Assembly: GCF_003205835.1 (NCBI RefSeq)
Contig: NZ_CP029773.1
Span: 900,501-964,500 of the forward strand
Source: Stenotrophomonas maltophilia
Lineage (GTDB): Bacteria > Pseudomonadota > Gammaproteobacteria > Xanthomonadales > Xanthomonadaceae
Direction of reading: 5' to 3'
DNA: 64,000 nucleotides
Made by a program: the position numbers and the translations under genes. Position 1 is the first letter of the stretch. Every line of letters starts with the position of its first letter. The notes beneath the pieces are model-generated. The model was given only the letters and a program-made list of their open reading frames with translations, did not search any database and was not told the DNA's origin. Shown one piece after another: positions 49,701 to 56,133 of the stretch.

Positions 49701-51632
49701 GGCAACGTCAGCAACAACGGCAGCCTTGTGTTCAATGTGGGTGGCAACACCACCGTGGGTGGCACCATCAGTGGCAGCGGTGGCCTGACCCAGGCTGGCA
49801 ACGGCACCATTACGCTTACCGGAAACAACACCTATACCGGTGGCACGACCATCAATGCGGGCGGCACCGTGCAGGTGGGCAACGGTGGGGCCAGCGGTTC
49901 CATCACCGGCAACATCACCAACAACGGTGGCCTGATCATCAACACCGGCGGCACCACCACGCTGGGCGGCACCATCAGCGGTGGCGGCAGCATCGTGCAG
50001 GCAGGTCCGGGCGGGCTGAATCTCGGCGGCAACAGCGGTGGTTTCAGCGGCACCGGCCAGGTCACCGGCGGTGGTCTGAATGTCACCGGCACTATCGGCG
50101 GCCAGTGGACCATCGGCAGCGGAACCACGCTGTCCGGCACCGGCACCATTGGTGGCACAGGCGGCGGGGTGACGGTGTCCAGCGGCGGCGTGCTGTCGCC
50201 GGGCAATGGCCCAGGCAACGGCAGTGGTGCGGGCAACGGCACCGGTACGATCACCGTGGGTGGCAATCTCACCTTGTCGCCGGGCAGCACGCTGGGCATC
50301 GATCTGGGCGCCACCGGCAGCGACACGGTGCAAGTGGGGGGCAGTGCCAACGTGGGTGGCAGCACCGTGCAGGTGAACACCATTTCGCCGAGTACCAGCT
50401 ACCAGCAGGGCCAGCAGTACACCGTGGTCAATGCGGGTGGTGGCGTCAGCGGGCAGTTCGCCTCGGCGACCTCGCCGTCGGCCTTCCTGACCATTACCCC
50501 GGTCTACACCGCCAACACCGCCAACCTGCAGATCGACGTGGCGCAGACGGCGGCGTTCACCACGGTGGCCAACACGCGCAACCAGTACAACACCGCTGCA
50601 GCGCTGGACAGCCTGCCGCAGAGTGGTCCGGCGCTGGGCCTGTACAACACGGTGCTGATGTATGACGCCGGCACCGCGCGCAGCGCATTCGACCAGCTGT
50701 CCGGTGAAGTGCATGCGGCCAGCCGCGCGGTGCTGCTGTACGACAACTACCTGGAAGAGGGCATCCGCCAGCGCCTGGGCAGTGAGCTGCCGACCGTGCG
50801 TGGTGAGCGCGCCTCGGTCTGGTTGGCCGGCAGCGGCAAGGTGTTCAAGCAGGATGGCGATGGCAACGGCGATGAGATCCGCTCCAACCGCAATGCGCTG
50901 ATGGCCGGCGTGGACTGGCAGCTGGGCGAGCACGTGGTGCTGGGTGCAGCGGCCGGCAATGAACGGCTGGATACGCGCCTGTACGATCGCAGCTCGCGGG
51001 CGCGCCTGCGTGGCAACACCTTCGGTGTCTACGCACAGGGCCAGTGGAACAACGGCTTTGCGGTCGGTGGCAGCGTATCGCGCGGTGACTACCGCACGCG
51101 CACCACGCGAGAGGTGCCGCTGCTGGGCCAGACCCTGTACAGCCGCCAGGATTCGGATGTGACCATCGCGCAGGTGGAGGGCAGCTGGACCTGGACCCAC
51201 GGCAGGACCCAACTGCAGCCGTACGTGCAGTTCACCAAGCACTGGGTCGACAGCGATCGCGCTGTGGAGCAGGGCGGCACTGCTGCGCTGGAGCTGGAAG
51301 GCGGCAAGGACACGCTCAATGTCAGCACCGTGGGCGTTCGCGGGCGCTGGGACGTGGGCAGCGGCGAGCGCTTCCCGGCACAACTGACCGTCGGCCTCGG
51401 CTGGCAGCATGCTTCGGGTGACACCGATGTGGCCAGCCGCAACCGCTTCGCGGTCGGCGGCAATGCCTTCGACGTCTACAGTGCAGTGATGGCACGCAAT
51501 GCACTGGTCAGCCAGGTGGGCGTGGCAGTGGGACTTGGCCGCAACAGCCAGCTGTCGATGTTCGTGCAGGGCCAGCACGGCGATGGTCGCCGCGATGTCG
51601 GTGGCCAGATCAATCTGCGCGTGGGCTTCTGA
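40728..51632 (+). CDS. Giant type Va autotransporter adhesin (3,634 residues)
   Basis: ATG 40728 has GGAGA 7 bases upstream and gives MNRIYRLVFNRALGVMQVAS, an extended signal peptide (ESPR), with the hydrophobic core and AFA cleavage site near residue 58. Residues of about 60-430 are a less regular beta region. The passenger then consists of autotransporter-associated repeats of the form GTLTLxGxNTYTGGTxINAG. From 48330 to 49985 eight 69-residue units follow in exact tandem. A GSG-rich linker leads to the C-terminal beta-barrel, from about nt 50800 to the last residues NLRVGF ending in Phe. No protease triad is seen in the passenger. The likely role is adhesion or biofilm formation at the cell surface. 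Confidence 0.93.
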   Translation: MNRIYRLVFNRALGVMQVASEVAQNPGGSAITAKRPPRLRAHQLAVALAATLASGSAFAACTTAGTTVTCATGSNTNSLANSINGVTLDIQTGAVLSVPPIVGGSAVNLSGNGITVNNQGTIDPTLNGGLSLAASGMVLGNNSVGGNTINVNNQAGGAIKGLVNIGSILGFGGQALVVQNASGGVSNIVNAGNVDMSILGAGLLTTADAASIVSYGGAQTNLNNTGTITGRIGFQGSATAGAGNTFLNAGTINGSVNLGSSVTGNTFTAVSGSSVNTAGIGVAGQVGALAVNLAAAGIVDGGSASNNSLVLQNSPTGPGSGTGGAVTTLGWNQYINFQKLTVNSGTWNLQGAWAGAGTTTLNDGLINFNNAGSFGTGLFTANGGAIASSTAGLNLANAFSLGGNLSLAGTNAFGLGGVLSGTGGLTVNNTGIVTLGGANLFSGGVNLNAGGLVLGDAGALGSGNLTVGGSASLDTTAGFTLGNNLVINGGGSLNLVGSNALSLNGSISGAGNLTKNGAGTLTLNGANSLTGNFNLAGGALALGAGGSLSPTGAITVGVGTTLNLSAAADQTIGSLAGLGGSVDLGSHTLTLAGLGDTSYSGTFAAGTGGLVKLGTGVQTLSGVNNLSGGVALNAGGLLLGNAAALGSGTLSVGGSTTLDGTTALALTNTVNLGSSASLNLLGNQALTFNGVIGGTGSLAKNGASTLTLNGANTFGGGLALNAGGLVLGNAGALGTGALTVGGVTTLDASAALSVGNGINLGAGGLLNVLGSNALTLGGAIGGTGSLVKNGAATLTLGGANTFTGGLAINAGKVAVSSGGSLSAGGAVNLAGAGADLDISLGGNQTIGALSGIASSTVTLGSSTLTFGDATNQTFAGVIGGTGGLVKQGTGIQTLSGASTFSGGVNLTAGGLLLGNNSAIGSGALTISGNSSLDGSAALNLANAINLGAALTLPGSQNLTLGGNITGTGSLTKNGASLLTLNGTNTFSGGLNLNAGGLLLGNGGALGTGALNVSGSASLDGSAALSLANNVTLGSGAVLSLPGSQAITLGGVVSGAGGLVKNGASTLTLNGANAFTGGLVLNGGGLMLGNAGALGTGLLAVGANATLDSSVALNLGNAIDLDTGAQLSLVSNQNVTLGGLITGTGGLIKTGSGVLSLNNSNTFSGGLALNAGSVSVGANGALGTGALNIGSNVSLDAGAAVSLFNAVNLGANTLTLPGSNNLTLTGVVGGTGGLIKNGASTLTLSGANTFLGGATVNAGTLALGAGGSLAATGAVDLAGAGATLDISAAGAGQTIGALNGIAGSHVALGTQTLTFGGAGNGSFAGLIDGSGGLIKAGAGVQTLSGANTFSGGVALNAGGLILGNAGALGTGALGIGGNVSLDTTAALDLANAVNFGAGSQLTLGGSNDLSLAGVLAGGGGLVKNGTGLLTLNNTNTFGGGLTLNGGGLVVGANGALGTGSLAVNASTTLDASAGVTLGNAVTLGSGVALTLPGSNALTLSGPITGNGSLIKNGATTLTLSGANLYNGGTTINAGTLALGAGGSLAAAGDVTLANAGAVFDISAAGGSQTIGALNGVGGTTLALGGNSLTFGTATNAAFDGVISGGGGLVKVGAGVQTLSGANTFGGGVTLNAGGLVLGNDSALGTGALTVGGAATLDTTGLATLANNIALNAGLTVLGSNALTLNGVLSGAGSLTKNGGATLTLNGINTYTGGTNINAGTLALGAGASLAASGTVNLATGATLDLTAGSGTQVFGTLVGNGTVNLGANSIAVGGATNGTFSGSIAGTGGLTKVGSGIETLTGTNTYTGGTFINAGTLAIGPGGSLAADGAVTLTAAGTGFDISASGASQTIGSLAGVSGSTVSLGAQSLILGGSGNSVFDGAISGTGGLVKNGAGILTLGGANLFSGGVALNGGGLVVGNNAALGSGALTVGGNATLDASTGVNLANNIGLAAGANLDLLGSQALTLGGVISGAGGLIKDGAATVTLSGANTYTGGTTINNGTLAIGAGGSLASTGAVNLAGAGTLDISAGNQAIGSLAGVVGSTVALGGSTLTLGGTVDSSFNGAISGNGGLIKNGAGVQTLNGASTFSGGVTLNAGGLVVGNNAALGTGAVTVGGNATLDSNTAVTLANNFILNNGLTVLGSNNLTLNGSLSGTGSLTKEGAATLTLNGVNTYTGGTNINAGTLALGAGASLHASGVVNLASGATFDLSAGSGTQQFGTLIGNGTVNLGANTLTIGDASNGTFSGSVAGSGGLVKEGSGTQTLTGTNTFTGGTTINAGTLAIGAGGSLAATGAVNLANAGTAFDISAGGAQTIGSLEGVAGSAVALGTSTLTLGGVGNTTFAGTIGGTGGLVKNGAGVQTLSGSNTFSGGVALNAGGLALGDNAALGTGTLTVGGDASLDATTALTLANTVQLSSGTLTLAGSNPLTLNGAISGAGGLLKDGPATVSLGGASTYTGTTTINSGTLAVAAGGSLSAASTVNLTGASTLDISAGGSQSIGGLAGVTGSSVVLGGATLTTGGNNGNTVFGGVLSGTGGLVQSGTGTLTLSGDNVYTGGTTINGGSTLQIGNGGSTGSVLGDITNNGSLVYNLGTTATVGGVVSGSGGLTQAGSGTLVLTGNNTYTGGTTINAGGTLQIGNGGATGAIVGDITNNGALVSSVAGSTTLGGTISGSGGLTQAGAGTLTLTGNNTYTGGTTINAGGTLQVGNGGATGAITGNVANNGSLVFDVAGNTTVGGAISGSGGLTQAGSGVLTLVGNNSYTGGTTINAGGTLQVGNGGATGAIAGDITNNGALISNVAGNTALGGTISGTGGLTQAGSGTLLLTGTNTYTGGTTINAGGTLQLGNGGATGSIVGDVTNNGTLLSNVAGNTTLGGTISGSGGLTQAGSGTLTVTGNNTYTGPTTINAGGTLQVGNGGATGAIGGSVTNNGSLVFNVGGNTTVGGAISGSGGLTQAGSGTLILGGNNTYTGGTTINTGGTLQVGNGGASGSIAGNVSNNGSLVFNVGGNTTVGGTISGSGGLTQAGNGTITLTGNNTYTGGTTINAGGTVQVGNGGASGSITGNITNNGGLIINTGGTTTLGGTISGGGSIVQAGPGGLNLGGNSGGFSGTGQVTGGGLNVTGTIGGQWTIGSGTTLSGTGTIGGTGGGVTVSSGGVLSPGNGPGNGSGAGNGTGTITVGGNLTLSPGSTLGIDLGATGSDTVQVGGSANVGGSTVQVNTISPSTSYQQGQQYTVVNAGGGVSGQFASATSPSAFLTITPVYTANTANLQIDVAQTAAFTTVANTRNQYNTAAALDSLPQSGPALGLYNTVLMYDAGTARSAFDQLSGEVHAASRAVLLYDNYLEEGIRQRLGSELPTVRGERASVWLAGSGKVFKQDGDGNGDEIRSNRNALMAGVDWQLGEHVVLGAAAGNERLDTRLYDRSSRARLRGNTFGVYAQGQWNNGFAVGGSVSRGDYRTRTTREVPLLGQTLYSRQDSDVTIAQVEGSWTWTHGRTQLQPYVQFTKHWVDSDRAVEQGGTAALELEGGKDTLNVSTVGVRGRWDVGSGERFPAQLTVGLGWQHASGDTDVASRNRFAVGGNAFDVYSAVMARNALVSQVGVAVGLGRNSQLSMFVQGQHGDGRRDVGGQINLRVGF
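48330..49985 (+). repeat. 207-bp coding tandem repeat, 8 copies
   Basis: Units start at 48330, 48537, 48744 and so on, each 69 codons from GGLTQAGSGTL to the next GGL. Copies 2-7 are nearly identical in DNA and copies 1 and 8 are more diverged, as expected for central amplification. It lies in the membrane-proximal passenger. Confidence 0.9.
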
Positions 51633-51648
51633 GCAGGGGAGGCCAGCG

Positions 51649-51675
51649 GTAGATCCACGCCCCGCGTGGATCTAC
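51649..51675. repeat. SMAG-type palindrome with GTAG at both ends
   Basis: GTAGATCCACGCCCCGCGTGGATCTAC, a symmetric form 17 bases after the autotransporter stop; it may act as transcript end. Confidence 0.8.
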
Positions 51676-51688
51676 CTGCTGCGCGAGG

Positions 51689-52132
51689 CTACAGCACCCG
51701 TTCCATGTCCACGGCGTCGATTCCGGCGCCATGGCCATCGGTCACCACGCGTGTCACCTGGAAGCCCAGGCCGGCATAGAAGCCCTGGGTGTGCTGGCTG
51801 GTACTGAGCGTGACGCGATCGATCGATGGATCGCCTTCAGCCTGGCGCAGGCGCGCCAGCGCCAGTTCGCGTCCCAGACCGTGCCGGTGCAGCGCGCGCT
51901 GCACCATGCCCCAACAGAAGCCGGCGCTGCCGTCGCCACGGCGCGACAGGCCGCCGCAGGCCACGACGCGGTGATCGCGCTCGATCACCTGGAAGGCGCA
52001 GTCCATGGCCTGCTCGCGCAGGAAGCGTTCGAAGTCGTTGCGTTCTTCAGGCGCGAAGTAGGTGGGCACGTTGCTGTCGAAGATCGACAGGCAGGCGGGT
52101 GCGTCGGCGGGCTGGTAAACGCGAAGGCTCAT
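51689..52132 (-). CDS. GNAT-family N-acetyltransferase
   Basis: 147 residues from ATG 52132. The GNAT pattern is clear: MSLRVYQPADAPACLSIFDSN opening, then the acetyl-CoA loop WGMVQRALHRHGLGRELALARLRQAE (Q/R-x2-G-x-G/A type) and TSQHTQGFYAGLGFQ. The acceptor is unknown. The frame is open further upstream but with no sensible start. Confidence 0.85.
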   Translation of the reverse strand: MSLRVYQPADAPACLSIFDSNVPTYFAPEERNDFERFLREQAMDCAFQVIERDHRVVACGGLSRRGDGSAGFCWGMVQRALHRHGLGRELALARLRQAEGDPSIDRVTLSTSQHTQGFYAGLGFQVTRVVTDGHGAGIDAVDMERVL

Positions 52133-52256
52133 GCGATCACCATAGCGTGCTGCGGGACCTGGTTGCATCTGGGCTATGCTGTCGGGCGACGGGAGTGACC
52201 GTGCGGGAGGACCCCGCCGCCCCCGTTTGTCTTGCCCTACGCAAAGGAGTTGGCCA

Positions 52257-52670
52257 GTGGTACCGGAAATTCCCCTGTCCCGGACCGGTGAGATCGTGCG
52301 CGGTCTGCTGTTCGGCATGGTCGGTGTACTGATGCTCGTCGTTGTCGCCTTCGAGTTGAACCATCGTCTTGAATTCCTGCAGGTCGCGCAGAGTGCCGAT
52401 GGCCATGTCGAGCGCTTGAACGCGGGTGGCTCACATCCGGAGGTGGCGTTCACCACCGACAAGGGCGAACAGGTCTCCTATCCGCAAGGGGGCATGATCT
52501 TCGGATACAAGCCCGGGCAGGCGGTACGCGTGTTGTATCGACCTGCGCAACCGGCTCTGGAGCCGGTGATCGATACCTTCGGCGCGCTGTGGGGGATGAC
52601 GCTCATGGTGGCGGTGATCGGGCTGACGTTTGTCTGTATATGCGTGCGGGCACTGATCAAGCGCAGGTGA
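52257..52670 (+). CDS. DUF3592-type membrane protein
   Basis: 137 residues from GTG 52257, with AAAGGAG 7 bases upstream. Two membrane helices (about 15-36 and 108-130) flank an extracytoplasmic beta domain with HPEVAFTTDKGEQVSYPQGG and VRVLYRPAQP, the DUF3592 pattern. Function unknown. Confidence 0.75.
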   Translation: MVPEIPLSRTGEIVRGLLFGMVGVLMLVVVAFELNHRLEFLQVAQSADGHVERLNAGGSHPEVAFTTDKGEQVSYPQGGMIFGYKPGQAVRVLYRPAQPALEPVIDTFGALWGMTLMVAVIGLTFVCICVRALIKRR

Positions 52671-52729
52671 TCGGTACCCGGCTGAGTGCTGCCACCCGAC
52701 GGGGCGGTCATTGGCGACAGGCCCCGCAC

Positions 52730-53836
52730 TCAGGCTGAAATGCCCGCCAACACCGCATACATCACCACGAAGCTCACCAGGAACAGATAGACGCCGCCGA
52801 TGGCGAGGTAGCGCAGCACCGTCAGTGCCTTGTTGTCGCCGTACACGCGTTGCTGCATCCACAGCAGGTAGACCGGAACCGCCAACCACAGCAGTGCATA
52901 CAGCCATTGGCTGGCGGCGGCGAAGGCGGGAGATGCGAGCGCGCTGTTGATGCCCGCGACGAGAAAGGTTGCCAGCAGCACCATCATCAGCCAGCAATGG
53001 CTGTACAGCGCCACCACCAGATGTTCCAGATAGCCCATTGGCCGCGGGACGTAGGCGATGCGCAGCACCAGCGCGAACACCGGCATCAGGAAGAACAGGG
53101 CACCCGGCAGTGCAGTCAGGATCGCCTGCATGTACAGGTCGGTCTTGCCGCCCATGCGCTGGATGTTGGCGTTGCCGTTCTGCAGGCGCTTGTTGAGCCA
53201 GTTGTTGGCGAACTGTGGCCAGCCGTTGAGGACGATGGGATTGCTGTTCGCGTCCCACGGCTTGCCGTTGACGGTGTGGCTGAAGAAGGTGCCGGGCTCG
53301 ATTGCGGTGGCGTCCTTGCGGGTGCCGGTGAGCTCGGCCCTGCGCTGTGCTGCCGCCGCGTTCACCGCAGCCCTGGCCATCGCGAAGCCGGCGTTGCCGG
53401 TGGCGGGTGAGCTGGCCTGCTGTTGGTCGATCATCATCAGCTGTTGCGTGCGTGCGGCTTCGACCTGTTCAACCGTCGTGGCCTTGGCGTACAGCGAATC
53501 GCCGCCGCCCATGCGGATGTCGTCGACGTGCACGAACAGCTTGCCGATGAAGAACGTAAACAGGGTGAGGATGACGAACAGCCGCAAGGGCTGCACGTAT
53601 CCGACCCGGCGGCCCTTGAGGTAGTTCTGCGTGATGCGGCCGGGCACCCAGAGATCGCGCAGCGTGCGGAAGATGCGCCCATCCAGATGCCAGAACGATT
53701 CGAACACTTCCTCGATGGCGTGGCCCACGTGCTTGAGCGGGTTGTGCGCCGATTGCCCGCAGCGATGGCAGTAGTGGCCCTGCAGGGCGGTGTTGCAGTT
53801 CTCGCAGTCGGCGTGAGCGCTGTCGGTCGAGCTCAT
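52730..53836 (-). CDS. DUF3667-family zinc-ribbon membrane protein
   Basis: 368 residues from ATG 53836. An N-terminal zinc ribbon uses Cys11, Cys14, Cys23 and Cys26 (CENC...CHRCG). It is followed by the DUF3667 core HLDGRIFRTLRDLWVPGRITQNYLKGRRVGYVQPLRLFVILTL, cited here in two parts: the HLDG segment and the VQPLRLFV membrane segment. Five membrane helices lie in the C-terminal half. Function unknown. Confidence 0.82.
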   Translation of the reverse strand: MSSTDSAHADCENCNTALQGHYCHRCGQSAHNPLKHVGHAIEEVFESFWHLDGRIFRTLRDLWVPGRITQNYLKGRRVGYVQPLRLFVILTLFTFFIGKLFVHVDDIRMGGGDSLYAKATTVEQVEAARTQQLMMIDQQQASSPATGNAGFAMARAAVNAAAAQRRAELTGTRKDATAIEPGTFFSHTVNGKPWDANSNPIVLNGWPQFANNWLNKRLQNGNANIQRMGGKTDLYMQAILTALPGALFFLMPVFALVLRIAYVPRPMGYLEHLVVALYSHCWLMMVLLATFLVAGINSALASPAFAAASQWLYALLWLAVPVYLLWMQQRVYGDNKALTVLRYLAIGGVYLFLVSFVVMYAVLAGISA

Positions 53837-53941
53837 GGGCAATGGGCCAGGCGTCGGTTGAAGGCGCCTACCATAGCGAATTTTCAGGTTTCGTTCAGTT
53901 TTGTTTTGGGGTGCCTGGAGCGTGCGGAAGCCGATCAAAAG

Positions 53942-53965
53942 CATCCCCGCGTGGCGTGGGTCTAC
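53942..53965 (-). repeat. SMAG-type palindrome
   Basis: Minus strand GTAGACCCACGCCACGCGGGG, the last repeat of the family before the accessory region. Confidence 0.75.
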
Positions 53966-54119
53966 TGATCGGTCTGCGACAGCGTCGAAGGGGGGATTGT
54001 CGGGCGCATCCATGCACCCGATCCCGGCGCGCGTTGCACCCCGGGATCCGCCTGCGGCGGTCCGGTTCTGCTCCTGCAGAACCGTCGAACCCCGGCGGGG
54101 CTTCTCACCACCCATCCCA

Positions 54120-54180
54120 TCCGCCAGACAAACGCAAAAGGGCCACCCTACGGGCGGCCCTTTTGCGTTTGTCTGGCGGA
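54120..54180. terminator. 25-bp perfect inverted repeat, probable tRNA-Ser terminator
   Basis: TCCGCCAGACAAACGCAAAA plus GGGCC pairs perfectly with its complement around an 11-base loop. On the minus strand it directly follows the tRNA-Ser 3' fragment, so it is most simply the terminator of a former tRNA-Ser gene at this site. Confidence 0.75.
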
Positions 54181-54191
54181 GAGAGGGGGAT
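54174..54191 (-). other. tRNA-Ser 3'-end fragment, candidate island attachment site
   Basis: The minus strand reads ATCCCCCTCTCTCCGCCA, the T-arm 3' strand, acceptor 3' strand, discriminator G and CCA of a serine tRNA. The remaining tRNA body is absent; unrelated sequence replaces it to the right. Integrases that use tRNA 3' ends leave exactly such a fragment at the far end of an island. The intact tRNA would lie beyond position 64000. Confidence 0.7.
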
Positions 54192-54239
54192 CCAGTTGAG
54201 ACCGACCCAACCCCTTGAACCGCTTGGCATTCACAAATC

Positions 54240-54278
54240 GGGAGTGTGCCCTGTTTTGTGCCCCGGGCATTGTAGCCG
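54240..54278 (+). repeat. 39-bp direct repeat, left copy
   Basis: GGGAGTGTGCCCTGTTTTGT... ending CATTGTAGCCG. It matches 56134-56172 at 36 of 39 positions, in the same orientation, and the flanks differ. The pair brackets the first mini-Rhs locus. Confidence 0.85.
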
Positions 54279-54443
54279 TTCGCTCTGCCGGATGGCACCT
54301 TGAGTTCTGTGTCCTACGGCGGCAGTGAATCTTTGAGGGCGTCCAGGTCGGACGGGCTTGTCGAGGTGCGCAGGGAACTCTGATAACGGCCGTGCCATCA
54401 GTGGTCCAGCGATACCTGACCAGCCCATTCCAGTGCTATCAAT

Positions 54444-54485
54444 GCAAAGCCTTGCTGGAAGGCTCTTTCAGGGAGTGGAAGGATG
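54444..54485 (+). promoter_or_regulatory. Conserved leader of mini-Rhs locus 1
   Basis: GCAA[A/G]GCCTTGCTGGAAGGC and the following CTCTTTCAGGGA[G/T]TGGAAGGATG recur upstream of locus 2 (63449-63490, minus) with two mismatches. It contains the hairpin GCCTT-GCTGG-AAGGC and ends in the shared start codon with a GGAG-like ribosome site. Confidence 0.75.
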
Positions 54486-55444
54486 CGCAGGTTTGGAGCG
54501 GCAGGTGGGGGGCTTACCCACGTCAGGGAATGGAAGAAGTATTTTCGGCAGCTGACGGCCCTAGGTGCCTGGCTTTGCTGTGTGCTGTTGGTGGGGCTGT
54601 CCATCGTGCCGCCCGTAAGCGCGCAGACCGTCACTTACATTCATACCGATGCGCTTGGTTCTGTTGTTGCAGAGACCGATGCCAATGGCAAGGTGATCAA
54701 GCGCTATGACTATGAGCCCTATGGGGCGGTGGTCGGTGGCCACGTCACGGATGGGCCTGGATACACAGGACATGTGAGTTATGCGGCTACCGGGCTAAGT
54801 TACATGCAGCAGCGGTATATGGATCCGCAGTTGGGTGTCTTCCTGTCCGTAGACCCGGTGACGGCGTATGAGCAGCCTGTGGGGCAGTTCAATCGGTATC
54901 GGTATGCGAACGGAAATCCATAAAAATTCAAAGATCCGGACGGTCGCATCGTCGAAACCGTGTGGGATGTTGCGAACATAACCTTGGGGGCAACCAGCGC
55001 CTACTCAAACTTTAGCGAAGGCAATATTGGTGCAGGTGTCGTTGATTCGATTGGCGTGGCCGTGGATTCTCTGGCGGCTGCTGTCCCATTTGTGCCAGGA
55101 GGCGCCGGGGCAACGATTAAAGCCGTCAGGATGGCCGAGAACGCGGCGCAAGGCGCTCGGGCTGAAAAGGTTGTAGCCCAGCGCTTGGTGAAAAGGTGGC
55201 AGGGCAGCGCGTTACACTGGAAGCATCTACCGGTCAACGAAGCGTGGCGGACATCGTGACGAAGGATAAGGGCGTTGTGGAAGTAAAGAGCGGTGGTGCT
55301 CAACTAAGTTCGGGGCAAAAGGCCATCAAGGCTGATGTCGATGCAGGTCGTCCGGTGACGCCTAGGGGAGCGAACGCGGAAAAAGCGGGGCTTGAGCCAG
55401 GAAAGCCGACGCAAATGAAGTGCTATGACGTGAAGCGTTGCTGA
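54483..55444 (+). pseudogene. Broken secreted mini-Rhs toxin, PD-(D/E)xK-like tip
   Basis: Codons 1-146 encode a signal peptide (cleavage near VSAQT) and then a bare RHS core: TVTYIHTDALGS, YMQQRYMDPQLG, FNRYRYANGNP. There TAA at 54921 replaces the tyrosine codon normal in NPYxFxDPDG. The same frame continues KFKDPDGR, a Gly/Ala linker VPFVPGGAGATIKAVR, and at about 55186 one A is missing from a run, shifting into the frame of VAGQRVTLEASTGQRSVADI and VVEVKSGGAQLSSGQ. The D...ExK pattern there resembles a restriction-type nuclease fold. Both lesions look like recent point events on an otherwise intact gene. Confidence 0.8.
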
Positions 55445-56049
55445 TGAGTGCTACTGGACATTGCGATGCGGCCTTCAGGAAGGCTGTTCTACTCAAGTGC
55501 TATGAGGCGCTTGAGGTGGAAGGATTTACGCGCTATCGAATGCAGGATGTGGACTGGCCGATGGAACATGGCTTCCATTGCTGGGTTGGGCTCAATACTG
55601 GCTTGGAAAGAGAGTATCTCGATATCAATCCATTCGTCGGCGTTCATGTGGTGCCGATCATGAAACTTTATACCTCCCTTGAGGGGCGGAAATACAGCCG
55701 AAGCACATCCACTTATGCGGTTCACATGGGAGAGCTGGCACCCAAGGAGCAGGCTTTTCGTTTTACTCGGGAAACTGATGTTGCAGCGCAAGCGGCTCGG
55801 CTGGCGCGTTTATATTCGGATGCCGGCTTGTCGTATGCGTTGTCCATCGGCACCTATGAGCGGCTACTTCCCTTGTTGCAAGAACGCGTGCCGATGCTCG
55901 GTGCCTATCCGGAACGGGTGGCATCTTGCCTGTATCTGATGGGCCGTAAGGAAGAAGCGAGGTTGTTCGCTGAAGAGTTCTTGCAGGATCATCGAGATTA
56001 CTTTGAAGGCTTTGCAGTTCCGTTCTTGAGGATTTTGAACGGCCAATGA
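55444..56049 (+). CDS. Candidate immunity protein of mini-Rhs locus 1
   Basis: 201 residues. ATG 55444 overlaps the toxin stop as TGATG, so translation is coupled to the toxin frame. The N-terminal half (FRKAVLLKCYEALEVEGFTR, HCWVGLNTG, YLDINPFVGVHVVPIM) and helical C-terminal half (LARLYSDAGLSYALSIGTYE, GRKEEARLFAEEFLQDHR) match no family I recognise. The composition is AT-richer than the core genome. Immunity is inferred from position only; here it would persist as an orphan beside a dead toxin. Confidence 0.65.
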   Translation: MSATGHCDAAFRKAVLLKCYEALEVEGFTRYRMQDVDWPMEHGFHCWVGLNTGLEREYLDINPFVGVHVVPIMKLYTSLEGRKYSRSTSTYAVHMGELAPKEQAFRFTRETDVAAQAARLARLYSDAGLSYALSIGTYERLLPLLQERVPMLGAYPERVASCLYLMGRKEEARLFAEEFLQDHRDYFEGFAVPFLRILNGQ

Positions 56050-56133
56050 CAGCCAGGTCGGGTCGGGCAAACGCGGGCCGCACGCCTGCAAGTCCGACAG
56101 AGCGCAATTTGAGGTGCACTGGAGTGAAGCGCC

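Noticed and set aside
48330-49985. CRISPR-like 207-bp periodicity
   Set aside because: The repeats are in-frame protein repeats of the autotransporter with no unique spacers.
47673-51578. 1,301-codon open frame antisense to the autotransporter
   Set aside because: It mirrors the repetitive GC-rich passenger codons, has no ribosome site, and its protein has no recognisable domain. The same holds for the 923-codon frame at 42521-45292.
54120-54191. tmRNA (ssrA) 3' end
   Set aside because: The fragment matches a serine tRNA acceptor and T-arm; no tag reading frame or alanine-type acceptor GGGG/G-U pair is nearby.
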